Source: Nemertoderma westbladi
Lineage: Eukaryota; Xenacoelomorpha; Nemertodermatida; Nemertodermatidae
DNA: 64,000 nucleotides
Direction: 5' to 3'
Assembly (NCBI GenBank): GCA_032718475.1
Contig: JAUCBJ010008828.1
Coordinates: forward strand, 1 to 64,000
Of the stretch, positions 10,164 through 20,217 are shown piece after piece. The translations under genes and the position numbers were made by a program. The notes beneath the pieces were generated by a model. The model saw nothing but the letters and a program-made list of their open reading frames with translations, was not told where the DNA came from and did not search any database. Every line of letters starts with the position of its first letter. The stretch's first letter is position 1.

Positions 10164-10447
10164 CCGGCCCATGTGAAGAATACCAGACTTTCTGCCGTTA
10201 TATTTCACTTTGCAGTTACCCTCATGTGAAGAATACCAGGTTTTCACCAAAACCACAGGTAACAGAAGGGTTGAATCTAACCAAAACAATAAACGAATAC
10301 TTATAAGTACAGGTTATAAGACAGAAATAAGCGCCTAAAACACTTAATAAAGATAAATTAAAAAAAATAAAAAATCTTCATATATAAAATTCCAATAAAA
10401 AGTCGACCGAAAAGGAAAATCCTGATGGTATTCTTCACATGGGCGCT
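10164..10447 (+). mobile_element. MITE-like element, copy 2
   Basis: Opens GGCCCATGTGAAGAATACCA and closes GGTATTCTTCACATGGG, a clear inverted terminal pair. A second internal CATGTGAAGAATACCAGG lies at 10213. It is about 284 bp, non-coding and reverse-homologous to 4845-5157. Confidence 0.75.
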
Positions 10448-10509
10448 TACACCGACTGGACTACTACATTCACAACTAGGTAAGGTGTGTGAAGGTGTAG
10501 TCGACGACC

Positions 10510-10775
10510 GCCTTATTGACTTAAGTTTATTGTTTTGGTTACAATAAAGTTAACCTGCTCCTTTCCCTTAAATAAAAAATTAACATTGTGACAAGATATT
10601 AATTTCACTAAAAACACAGGTTACAAAAGGGCTGAATCTAACCAAAACAATAAACGAATTAGTATCTGTACAGGTTCTTAGAAAGAAATTGAGGTACAAA
10701 TTCTACCTCATATAAAATTCCAATAAACTTTCGACCAAAAATGTAAAAACCTGGTATTATTCACAAAAGCGCACA
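10510..10775 (+). mobile_element. MITE-like element, rearranged partial copy 3
   Basis: Contains ATCTAACCAAAACAATAAAC, ATATAAAATTCCAATAAA and AAAACCTGGTATTATTCACA from the same family. It is preceded by a reversed piece of the dispersed repeat (CTGCTCCTTTCCCTTAAAT). Its ends are degraded. Confidence 0.6.
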
Positions 10776-12473
10776 GGGTGGGTAAAAATTATAAAAAAGT
10801 TAAACAAAAAATTTTAGAAAACCGTGGACTATGATCTAATCTGCCAAATTTTCTGAACAGTCAATTATATAATGGCCGCTCATTAATTCTGTTTCGTTAA
10901 TTTATTTCATTAATAATTTTTTGTCGACCGAAAAATAATTAATGTCGACCAACAAAAAAATTATTTGTCAACAATTAAGTCATATATAGCGTATGGGAAA
11001 GATGGGATGGTTTAATTAATTTAAATAATAATATCCGTTAAATAAAATCAACTACGTTAATAATTAACATATTCTAAAGAGTTACCAGCAGGAACAGCCA
11101 TTCACAAGCAATGCTATCCGATCTCATTAACATAATGAGTATGCGAACCAGGCCCAAATAATACTAAGGTGGTTAGCCTGGCAACCATTGACGTAATGGA
11201 AATGAACCCAGGCAGGCAGCTGAGCCAAAAACACGTAAAGCTTAGTCAACCTAGCTACTGGTCCCATAGAGACAATGTAAAGGCTTGGCAGGCCTCTTGG
11301 ATGGAGCCAGCAAGAACTAATATACTGCCCCAATGGCGTATATTGGATAATGGCGTAGGCGAGCTCAGCAATGTGGAAATATAACTGATTCACCTTAATT
11401 TGCACAAAAAAACCATATAAAAAAGAGGAAAAGAAAAAATAAAACATACGTATAATACGTAACGCAGTGCGGGGAATCTCGTGGTAACATTTGTTTCTGC
11501 AAAAAGTAAAGTATAAACGAATAAAACGGATAAACATGTCAATAAATGCCATGAAAAACGAGCTAAAATGGCGTCCATTAATCTCTATGGGAGAAAAGCC
11601 GGGTTTAATCAGTGAAACTGATAAATCAACGATTTACAATCTAAAATTTAACCACCTAAATTATTATAAATATGTCTATAAATCAATAGATGCAATGTCA
11701 ATCATTCCTAAAAGCTTTTAGTAGCAAAAAAATGTAAGAAAATTGGTTTAGAAACGGAAATAATCGACTGCAAACATCCCCATGTTGAGAATGCCTGCAA
11801 TGATAACCTATGGGCCCATAGAATAATATTACGCATAAACAAGTTTTAAAACTTAAATATATCAAACGATTTACAACAAAAACAAATTCTACATAGCACA
11901 AGTTGTTAAGATATGATATGGCAATGTACTCACCATTTTTTGTAATTTTCTAAATCGATTTACGGTGTAGAAATAACTTTAACAATTGTAATGTTAAGCA
12001 ATACACTGGGAAGGCGCAATGGTGAGATAATAGATTGCTATGTGGGTGGACGTGCCGTAGAGTAACATTATTTGTTGAGGGAGGTGACTCCTAATTGGTT
12101 AATCTATGAGAGGCATGCTATCATTACATGGCGGGAAGTTTTAACTTGAAATATTTTAAGTACACCACTAAACTGCCGGCACAGCGCAAACCATAGTAAC
12201 TGCTCATTTTATTATCCTGTTATACTAGGGATAAATACTTTTTATTGAATAATATTTTATATATGCTACAACTCCTTGTGGCTTACATGCCGCAGTTTCA
12301 TGAAAATATGTCACGTATTTCATACATTTATATAATATTTGTGTGCTAAATAATTTAATATTCTGGTAAATTAATTAATAATTGTGGCCTAATTTAAAAA
12401 ATAAATTCTTCCTGGCATATTATTTTAGTTAAATTTGCCCCCTTTATATTGAATAAATGGCGGCAAATATAAT

Positions 12474-12508
12474 GATGTAATAATTATATGTAATATAATT
12501 ATTACATC
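12474..12508. repeat. Perfect 16-bp inverted repeat (hairpin)
   Basis: GATGTAATAATTATAT, loop GTA, ATATAATTATTACATC. Arms are perfect and the stem is AT-rich. No T run follows, and this is a eukaryotic context, so no terminator is proposed. Confidence 0.85.
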
Positions 12509-13814
12509 GTATGATGGGTATTTAGTTAGAAAATTGAATAATAGAGTATATACAGTATTTGATCCATATATTATATATATTTGAATAATATATAGAGAAT
12601 AATAAAGTGAAACATATTTTTTTTGGGATGCTGAAGAAAAATATGACACTGAAATATACCGTACATTGTTGATAAGGGTATTTTTGGATATGTGTCAATG
12701 TGCGGCACGAAAAATACAAGTCGCTTAAAATTGATAAAAAAAAAATAATTACCAAATCAACCTGGTTTTTAGATATTAGGGGTTTTCTGGGACGCTGATC
12801 ATGCATCGATTTTGCAGTTTAAAATTTTATGCAACTCGTATTTTTCGTCCCATCCCACTAGACAAGCATAAAAAATGATGGTAGCGTTACCACGAATAAT
12901 TTTTAACGAGTTGTATCGTGATCAGCAGCGACCTTGAAAACCAGTATAGCTTCTGAATTACCAAACCAAAGGCAAGATCTAACAGTTTATAATTTTTTGC
13001 TACTTGTAGGCCACTTTTCGTTCTGGGGCACCAGAATGGGGCCAAATTTGTATCAGAAATATTTATAACTATTGCAGTTTCATCGTTATCAGCGAACTCG
13101 AAAACCCGTATAGGCATGTGGCGGGGCGACCTTGGAACTAGAACGTTACCGGTAGCTACTAGGTATCCCACCTAAGGATTCTGTATCTGTTGCTAGGCAC
13201 CAAAACAATTATTCCAATCTTCTACAGTCCCATGGCCACAGTAGTGTACAACTTTACAGAGCCAATTACAGACTTGTGTCCACAGTAAAAATCCTCTCAT
13301 ACATACTATAGGAATCAGCTGATCTATAGCTATCAGCTGATACCAAAATATAGGTAGCCCTCATAAAAATTTTCATATTATTCTCGTTTTAATGTGAAGC
13401 TGGAAGTCGAGTCTACGTTTTCGGTTATAGTTTCTATTCATTTGATCCAAATTACGTTTTGAAAAGTTTTTTTTGAAACCTGAATAACTGTTTCTTATAT
13501 TTCATTAGCATTGGTAGGAAAAAAATATAATATGTCGATTCCTGGATCACATTTATTGCCTTGTCCACAGATGTGGACAACAGGACTACATTACATCAAT
13601 CATTTACACCATATCTTTTGGTTTTTTATTATTTTTGGTTGCTTATTACAAACATTTGAATTGTAAATATATGAAAAGGTAAATGATTAAAGGATTATAC
13701 TAAAGGCAAGTGTGTGTGTGTTAGGGTAAGTGTATGTACATTATTTATCAATTAAAATTTGTCAATATTTATTAACACTGATATCCATAGGAATTCAATT
13801 TAAAAGTAAAGTAA

Positions 13815-14075
13815 ATTTTCTTCGGCCAGGGATTAGGCACAAAGTCTGACGACTTATTTCCAGTGCGGTCCCCCCAGAACTGTACTCCCCAGAGGAAACT
13901 CCAGTACTCATTTAGCTACCACTTAAGGATGCAAGGCAGAGATGCGCCCTGGTTGGTTCCTTTAAAACATTCGTGCCGAAACGAAAACCGCCCTGGCCCA
14001 TGTGAGGATCGAACCCACGACCTACAGGAGATGTGAATTCAATGCAACCACTACACCAAGGTGGAACCTATAAAA
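13815..14075 (-). mobile_element. tRNA-derived SINE-like element
   Basis: The minus strand has an internal polymerase III promoter-like pair: an A-box-like TTGGTGTAGTGGTTGC and a B box GGGTTCGATCCTC, about 45 bases apart, followed by roughly 190 bp of body. The tRNA part does not fold well around an anticodon. The body limits are approximate. Confidence 0.5.
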
Positions 14076-14190
14076 GCAAAGAGGTGGACAATGGGACATG
14101 AGGAAGTGGAACTTTTGGGAGTAGGCATCACAGACCCCACTGCCATATATGTGTAGGTACATGTACATCTACTTACCATTCCATGGGTGT

Positions 14191-14202
14191 TGCACTGCAT
14201 CT
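14191..14202. repeat. 12-bp target-site duplication, left
   Basis: TGCACTGCATCT, repeated at 16564-16575, bounding the RTE-like insertion. Confidence 0.85.
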
Positions 14203-15513
14203 TGCATTGATCTCGATTGCTACAAAGCTATACAATAGAATTCTATTAAATCGCATCAGGGATCCCATTGAGAGACTGCTCCGTGGAAATCAAAATGGGT
14301 TCCGTAAAGGTCGTGGGACCATGGAGCCCATTTTGGCACTTAGAAGGATAATTGAAGAGTTATCAAAAAAGAAAGACAGGCATCTGGCTGTTATCTTTGT
14401 TGACTTCTTCAAGGCCTTTGATTCAGTCTCTCGCTCACGTATGTTCAGCATACTTTCATTATATGGGATTCCTGATGAAATTATTGCAGCAATCAGATCA
14501 GTATACGATGGTTCGACAACATTTGTGTCTACTGTTGACGGTGACACAGAACCATTTGAAGTGTTATGGGGCGTCCTCCAGGGAGACACACTTGCACCAT
14601 TCTTGTTCATAATTGTGGTTGACTATGTTCTACGCATGTCCTTAGATCATCATAATGATGATGGGGTGATGATAACTCCACCTACTGGCTCCAGAAGTCG
14701 AGGAAATCCTGCAAGTACCTAACTGATCTAGACTTTGCTGATGACTTAGGAGTACTCTCAGAATCGCTAGAGGGAGCCCAACGGCTCCTCAGCTCATTAG
14801 AACATGCTGCTTCTAGTGTTGGTCTTTTTATTAACTCCAGAAAGACCAAAATTTTGACAGTTAACTTTGAAAGTTCTCAGCAAGTCTCTGATCGGATGAG
14901 CATAAGCTCAAAGGATGGTATGCTTGAGCATGTGGACGACTTCTGTTACCTGGGATCATGGATCCGGAAGTCAGGTGAGGACCTTCGAATACGTAAGGGA
15001 AAGGCATGGGCAGCTTTGAATAGGCTTTCCAGGATTTGGAAGTCACCGAGAATTAATCGGAAACTTAAGGTCCGACTATTTAGAGCAGCAGTAGTTCCAG
15101 TACTCCTCTACGGGAGTCCATGCTGGGCTCTAACTGCTGAGGACACCAAATCTCTGGATGGCACATTCACAAGAATGCTACGCCGTGTTCATTGTGTCAA
15201 GTACAATGCACACATCTCCAACCAGACACTATATAACATTGGAGGTGACTCATTGGTTCCCCCAAGCTTGACACTAGAACAAAATCGCCTCCGCTTTGCA
15301 GGACATTGCTTTCGCCGTGAGGACCAGCCAGTGCATAATCTTGTACTTTGGCAGCCTCATGGAGTGAATAAGCATGGTGGACAGCCCATGACTTTCTTGA
15401 GACGCATCTTAAAGGACACTGGCCTTGAAGATGCGGATGATCTAGCAAATGTCATGGGTGATAGGGAGTTGTGGCGGTGCAATTTTGTTGACAAGCCGGC
15501 ACAGCATTCTTAA
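14203..15513 (+). pseudogene. RTE-like reverse transcriptase, frameshifted
   Basis: Encodes RT palm and C-terminal region only; the endonuclease is missing because of 5' truncation. One frame covers up to about 14720 and another covers 14722-15513. The break is a single-base shift between the GVLQGDTLAPF block and the FADD block. It is not functional as it stands. Confidence 0.85.
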
Positions 15514-15554
15514 AAAGGCAGCTGCAATGCAGCATGCCGATCCTAGTAGTAGTA

Positions 15555-16563
15555 GAGAATTAATCGGAAACTTAAGGTCCGGTTATTTAGAGCAGCAGTA
15601 GTTCCAGTACTCCTCTATGTGAGTCCATGCTGGTCTCTAACTGCTGAGGACACCAAATCTCTGGACGGCACATTCACAAGAATGCTACGCCGGGTTCATT
15701 GTGTCAAGTTCAATGCACACATCTCCAACCAGACACTATATAACATTGGAGGTGTCTCATTGGTTCCCCCAAGCTTGACACAAGAACAAAATCGCCTCCG
15801 CTTTGCAGGACATTGCTTTCGCCGTGAGGACCAGCCAGTACATAATCTTGTACTTTGGCACCCTCATGGAGTGAATAAGCATGGTGGACAGCCCATGACT
15901 TTCTTGATACGCATCTTAAAGGACACTGGCCTTGAAGATGCGGATGATCTAGCAAATGTCATGGGTGATAGGAAGTTGTGGCGGTGCAATTTTGTCGATA
16001 AGCCGGCACAGCATTCTTAAAAAGGCAGCTGCAATGCAGCATGCCGATCCTAGTAGTAGTAGAGAATTAATCGGAAACTTAAGGTCCGGTTATTTAGAGC
16101 AGCAGTAGTTCCAGTACTCCTCTATGTGAGTCCATGCTGGTCTCTAACTGCTGAGGACACCAAATCTCTGGACGGCACATTCACAAGAATGCTACGCCGG
16201 GTTCATTGTGTCAAGTTCAATGCACACATCTCCAACCAGACACTATATAACATTGGAGGTGTCTCATTGGTTCCCCCAAGCTTGACACAAGAACAAAATC
16301 GCCTCCGCTTTGCAGGACATTGCTTTCGCCGTGAGGACCAGCCAGTACATAATCTTGTACTTTGGCACCCTCATGGAGTGAATAAGCATGGTGGACAGCC
16401 CATGACTTTCTTGATACGCATCTTAAAGGAAACTGGCCTTGAAGATGCGGATGATCTAGCAAATGTCATGGGTGATAGGAAGTTGTGGCGGTGCAATTTT
16501 GTCGATAAGCCGGCACAGCATTCTTAAAAATGCAGCTGCAATGCAGCATGCCGATCCTAGTAG
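15555..16563 (+). repeat. Two extra 507-bp tandem copies of the LINE 3' end
   Basis: Each copy starts GAGAATTAATCGGAAACTTA directly after the (TAG)n tail of the previous copy and encodes the same 133-residue C-terminal fragment, beginning in SPCWSLTAEDTKSLDG. Copies 2 and 3 share variants absent from copy 1 (for example TATGTGAGTCC, CAAGTTCAATGC and TTGATACGC), so they are closest relatives. Confidence 0.9.
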
Positions 16564-16575
16564 TGCACTGCATCT
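16564..16575. repeat. 12-bp target-site duplication, right
   Basis: TGCACTGCATCT, matching 14191-14202. Confidence 0.85.
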
Positions 16576-16831
16576 GATGAATATCAGAACATGTTTTTGT
16601 GACGCTAGAGGGCGTATTAGGATGTTCGAATCATTCATTGTACACTTGTGGGGACGTCGGGACTCTAGAGGCTATAGCTAGCTACAGTAGATCACTACAA
16701 TTTGTACTGATAAACATATAGATGTATTTATACTTATATAATATATTATTTTAATGGGAAATAATAATAATGCACTAAATTTAGCTCACGCTAAACCACC
16801 GAACTCATTTTACTGAGCAAAAACGCACGCG

Positions 16832-17735
16832 ATGGATCAAAACGACATACAGCTACTAGCTCAGGCCATCAAAATCCTACAAAGCCCGTCACTGATCCAT
16901 ATCACGCACCAGTAATTTCGTCTGATTCTGTCAAACTCCCTGTGTTTTGGACATCCGAACCAGAGAAGTTTGGTTTGCTCAGGTGGAGGCTCAGTTTGAA
17001 ACGAGAACACCCCCGAATACTACTACTAGTATCGGCATGCTGCATTGCAGCTGCATTTTTAAGAATGCTGTGCCGGCTTGTCGACAAAATTGCGCCGCCA
17101 CAACTCCCTATCACCCATGACATTTGCTAGATCATCCGCATCTTCAAGACCAGTGTCCTTTAAGATGCGTCTCAAGAAAGTCATGGGCTGTCCACCATGC
17201 TTATTCACTCTATGGGGTTGCCAAAGTACAAGATTATGCACTGGCTGGTCCTCACGGCGAAAGCAATGTCCTGCAAAGCGGAGGCGACTTTGTTCTAGTG
17301 TCAAGCTTGGGGGAACCAATGAGACACCTCCAATGTTATATAGTGTCTGGTTGGAGATGTGTGCATCCCCGAATACTGTCAACAAGACAAAGTTTAATTA
17401 CATCGTTGCAGTTCTGGACAATGCCACTGCTAAGGAAGTTAGATCGATTATCCTCAGCCCTCCAATTGATGATCGCTATGAAACTTTGAAGACAGCCCTT
17501 AAATCTCTAGCGGCCATAGACAATTAATTATTCTCATTATCTGGTCCTGGGGACTGTAAACCGTCGGGACTGCTTCGACACATGCATTCTCTCAATGGTA
17601 ACCTTCTCAATGGATATTTTCCGTGCTCTTTTCTTGACTCAAATGCCTATCGAAGTGCGCCGTATCCTGATTGGTTCCAAAACGTCGGAGCTTGACCAAC
17701 TGGTAATAGAGGTGGCAACAGTTCCTTTGCAATAT
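16832..17735 (+). pseudogene. Ty3/Gypsy gag remnant, split by a LINE
   Basis: Begins ATG with MDQNDIQLLAQAIK. After small shifts come residues resembling the Gypsy gag motif PxFWxxEPExWFAQVEAQF. It resumes at 17378 with NKTKFNYIVAVLDNATAKEV and later VRRILIGSKTSELDQLV. These are capsid-region signatures of Ty3/Gypsy elements. The frame is interrupted by stops, by the RTE insertion 17022-17366 and, downstream, by the LINE at about 17736. Confidence 0.7.
17022..17366 (-). mobile_element. 345-bp 5'-truncated RTE-like LINE inserted in gag
   Basis: The minus strand encodes the C-terminal RTE fragment (AHISNQTLYNIGG... to FVDKPAQHS) and ends with the (TAG)n tail. It is flanked by the 11-bp duplication CCCCGAATACT (17011-17021 and 17367-17377). 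It belongs to the same family as 14203-16563, in the opposite orientation. Confidence 0.88.
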
Positions 17736-20217
17736 ATACTTTGCAAGTAAATGACAGCTATGAGTACTTTGAACGTGAAATTGAAACGGTGTTTAATGCA
17801 CATGTACCACTAAAAAGAAAGTTAATTAAAAGAAACAAAAATTTGAAACAAAACGAGTGGTATACAAAAGAATTGGAAGACCTAAAATGTGACAAGGATA
17901 CAAAATTATATAAATTTCGATCGACAAAAACCACCGAAGATTATAAAATATTCAAATTAGCTAGAAATAAATATAACAACCTAAATAGCCGATTGAAAAA
18001 TATGCATATCAAGTCAAAATTTGTAAATGAAAAATCAGTTCGCTCCCGTTGGTCTATAATTAATTCAATATTAAATAAAAACAAAAATAACAATCCAGTT
18101 GAACAAATTCAAAATGCAAAGGGCTATAAAATCACGGATCCGATAAAAATTGCAAATATATTCAATCGCGTATTCGAAAAATTAGGTGAATTTAAAAAAT
18201 TTACAAATAAAATGATATCAAAACAGCCAAATAGTAGTTATATAGCAACACAAAATGCAGACGATACATTTGCTTTTAAAAACATATCTGAATTTGAAAT
18301 AATGAATATTCTCGAAAAACTTAATACAAATAAACCAAACGGGCCGTCTAACTTACCACCACGTATAATTAAATTAGCGAGATCAAAAATTATATTTCCA
18401 TTTACATCAATAATAAATAAATGCCTCACAACATCTACTTTTCCTGATAAATTAAAAGCCGCATATGTTACACCTGTATTTAAAGACGGAGACAGACTGA
18501 AACCTACTAACTACAGGCCGATTGCAGTTATATCTACCTTCAGTAAAATATTTGAAACTGTGATACTGAACCAAATGCTTAATTACGTTACAGACGAGAA
18601 AATAATTAATCGTAGACAATTTGGATTTAGAAAACGTTATTCTACTACTGATGCATTAATATACACAACAGAAACCTGGCGATCATCATTAGACAAAAAT
18701 AAATATGTCGCAGTTGCAGCTCTAGACTTAGCGAAAGCATTTAATTCCATTAATCATAAAATATTGCTTGAAAAATTAACTAGATTGGGGTTTCACAGTA
18801 CATCGATTCGATTACTAAATAGTTACTTAACCGACAGAAAACAAAAAGTAAAGATAAATAATGTTTTTTCGGAATGGGTCAAAATTAACAGGGGGGTACC
18901 ACAGGGAACACAGCTAGGGCCGCTTTTGTACCTACTATACGCTAACGATATTGCACTACTAAAAGATCTAGACCTAGTACAATACGCCGATGACACATTG
19001 ATATTTTACACCCATTCAGACCCACAAACTGCAACTAAAATTCTCTCAGAGCAAATAACCGCAGTAGAAAAGGAATTGACAAAAAATCAGCTCATGTTAA
19101 ATACAGGTAAAACTAAATTTATACTAATATCACCAAAACAACGAAATGACAATGTAAATACAATCACCCTTGATACAGCAACATGTAAAATAGAACAATG
19201 TACAACATTTAAATATCTAGGAGTAATTTTGGACAATCAGCTTAATTGGAAAGAACAGATAAAAAAGGCTTCACATAAAATGGCGCTAGCCATATCTTGC
19301 CTACGACGAATAAAAGGCCAGCTTCCACGCAAGACTAAGCTAAATATATATAAGGCTACTGTACTTCCCTTTCACAACTACTGTTCACAATTGCTAATAC
19401 CATTACATGACCTACACGGATACAAGCAGTTACTGTACGATCTTGAAAAACAACAGAATTACGCACTACGACTAGTATTTGGGAGGCAAATAAGAGACAG
19501 TACTGGGACCGAACTACGACAACTTGCTAAATTGCCGAATCTACACTCATTGCGTGAATTCAATGGACTCAACTTTTTATTTAAATATATACACAATCTA
19601 TCTATTCCATTTCAATCCTTAACACTACCATTTCTAAATAATATACACACAGACCCACAACTACTAAATGCTCGTACCAAAATTATAAAAATACCAAGGA
19701 CCTATAACAGCTACGGACACAACAGTTTATTAATTTCACTTATCAAATTATGGAACTCAACTGATATCAAACTGAAACAAATTCAATCTCATAAGGAATA
19801 CTACACAACAACAAAGAAAAAGTATTACGAACTACACATGCGCTATGATGAAATCACATAATTAATTAAAACAACGCTGCACGGGAACTTTGTCTCACTT
19901 TTAATTTTCACCCAGTGTAAGATAGTTTATTGAAGCGTCAAATAACATTATTGTGCTATATTCTGAATATTTGGTACGGTACATTACTGTATTCTAGCTA
20001 CATATAGGATTGTATTGTATGTTGTATTTATTTTATAGTACTTGTAGCTACTGTAGGAGTGTACAATAGACCAGCCCCTGCTGGACTGAATCCTGACGCT
20101 ATTTACGGTCTTCAATTATCAGCTGGTATATTATCGTACTGTGCTGCCTCACTATAATTGTATTATTGTGAGTTTTACCGTAAATAAAGAAATAAAAATA
20201 AAAAAATAAATAAATAA
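17736..20217 (+). mobile_element. 5'-truncated CR1/Jockey-group LINE
   Basis: Contains the open reverse transcriptase frame below, about 0.3 kb of 3' UTR, and an A-rich (AAATA)n tail ending at about 20217. The endonuclease is missing. The left boundary is where the Gypsy gag frame ends. AGTTCC occurs on both sides as a possible short duplication, which is weak evidence. Confidence 0.75.
17741..19861 (+). CDS. LINE reverse transcriptase, open for 706 codons
   Basis: A non-LTR reverse transcriptase that would prime on target DNA and copy its own RNA. Visible blocks in order: FPDKLKAAYVTPVFKDGD, NYRPIAVISTFSKIFE, QFGFRKRYSTTDAL, motif A LDLAKAFNSINH, motif B RGVPQGTQLGPLLY, motif C QYADDTLIF, then FKYLGVILDNQLNWKEQI of the thumb region. 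No stops. The first codon of the open frame is TTG and the element is 5'-truncated, so it has no initiator or endonuclease of its own. The intact frame suggests a fairly recent copy. Exact clade (CR1, L2 or Jockey) not settled. Confidence 0.85.
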   Translation: MQVNDSYEYFEREIETVFNAHVPLKRKLIKRNKNLKQNEWYTKELEDLKCDKDTKLYKFRSTKTTEDYKIFKLARNKYNNLNSRLKNMHIKSKFVNEKSVRSRWSIINSILNKNKNNNPVEQIQNAKGYKITDPIKIANIFNRVFEKLGEFKKFTNKMISKQPNSSYIATQNADDTFAFKNISEFEIMNILEKLNTNKPNGPSNLPPRIIKLARSKIIFPFTSIINKCLTTSTFPDKLKAAYVTPVFKDGDRLKPTNYRPIAVISTFSKIFETVILNQMLNYVTDEKIINRRQFGFRKRYSTTDALIYTTETWRSSLDKNKYVAVAALDLAKAFNSINHKILLEKLTRLGFHSTSIRLLNSYLTDRKQKVKINNVFSEWVKINRGVPQGTQLGPLLYLLYANDIALLKDLDLVQYADDTLIFYTHSDPQTATKILSEQITAVEKELTKNQLMLNTGKTKFILISPKQRNDNVNTITLDTATCKIEQCTTFKYLGVILDNQLNWKEQIKKASHKMALAISCLRRIKGQLPRKTKLNIYKATVLPFHNYCSQLLIPLHDLHGYKQLLYDLEKQQNYALRLVFGRQIRDSTGTELRQLAKLPNLHSLREFNGLNFLFKYIHNLSIPFQSLTLPFLNNIHTDPQLLNARTKIIKIPRTYNSYGHNSLLISLIKLWNSTDIKLKQIQSHKEYYTTTKKKYYELHMRYDEIT

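Larger units (their letters stand above)
9859..13814. other. Non-coding stretch upstream of the visible HMGB exons
   Basis: I recognise no coding exon here on either strand. It contains a G28 run, MITE copies and a perfect hairpin (listed separately), otherwise unique AT-rich sequence. It could be the 5' intron or promoter region of the HMGB gene. Confidence 0.5.
14203..16563 (+). mobile_element. 5'-truncated RTE-like LINE with triplicated 3' end
   Basis: A reverse transcriptase frame starts near 14205. It carries NGFRKGRGTMEPILALRRII, a KAFDSVSRSRM motif A region and LQGDTLAPFLF, then shifts frame by one base near 14700 into LDFADD (the catalytic pair) and a YLGSWI C-terminal domain to 15513. 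The 3' end is a short (TAG)n tail. The last 507 bp are repeated: 15048-15554, 15555-16061 and 16062-16563. The whole insertion lies between 12-bp duplications TGCACTGCATCT. It is related to, but distinct from, the full-length LINE at 50141-53502. Confidence 0.85.

Noticed and set aside
11127-11552. A 141-codon minus-strand frame rich in Phe/Tyr/Ile
   Set aside because: Composition matches AT-rich noise; no domain, splice or repeat support was seen.
13220-13400. Possible promoter or splice features around the repeated AGCTGAT motifs
   Set aside because: Short repeats only (CAGCTGAT seen twice); nothing that distinguishes them from chance.
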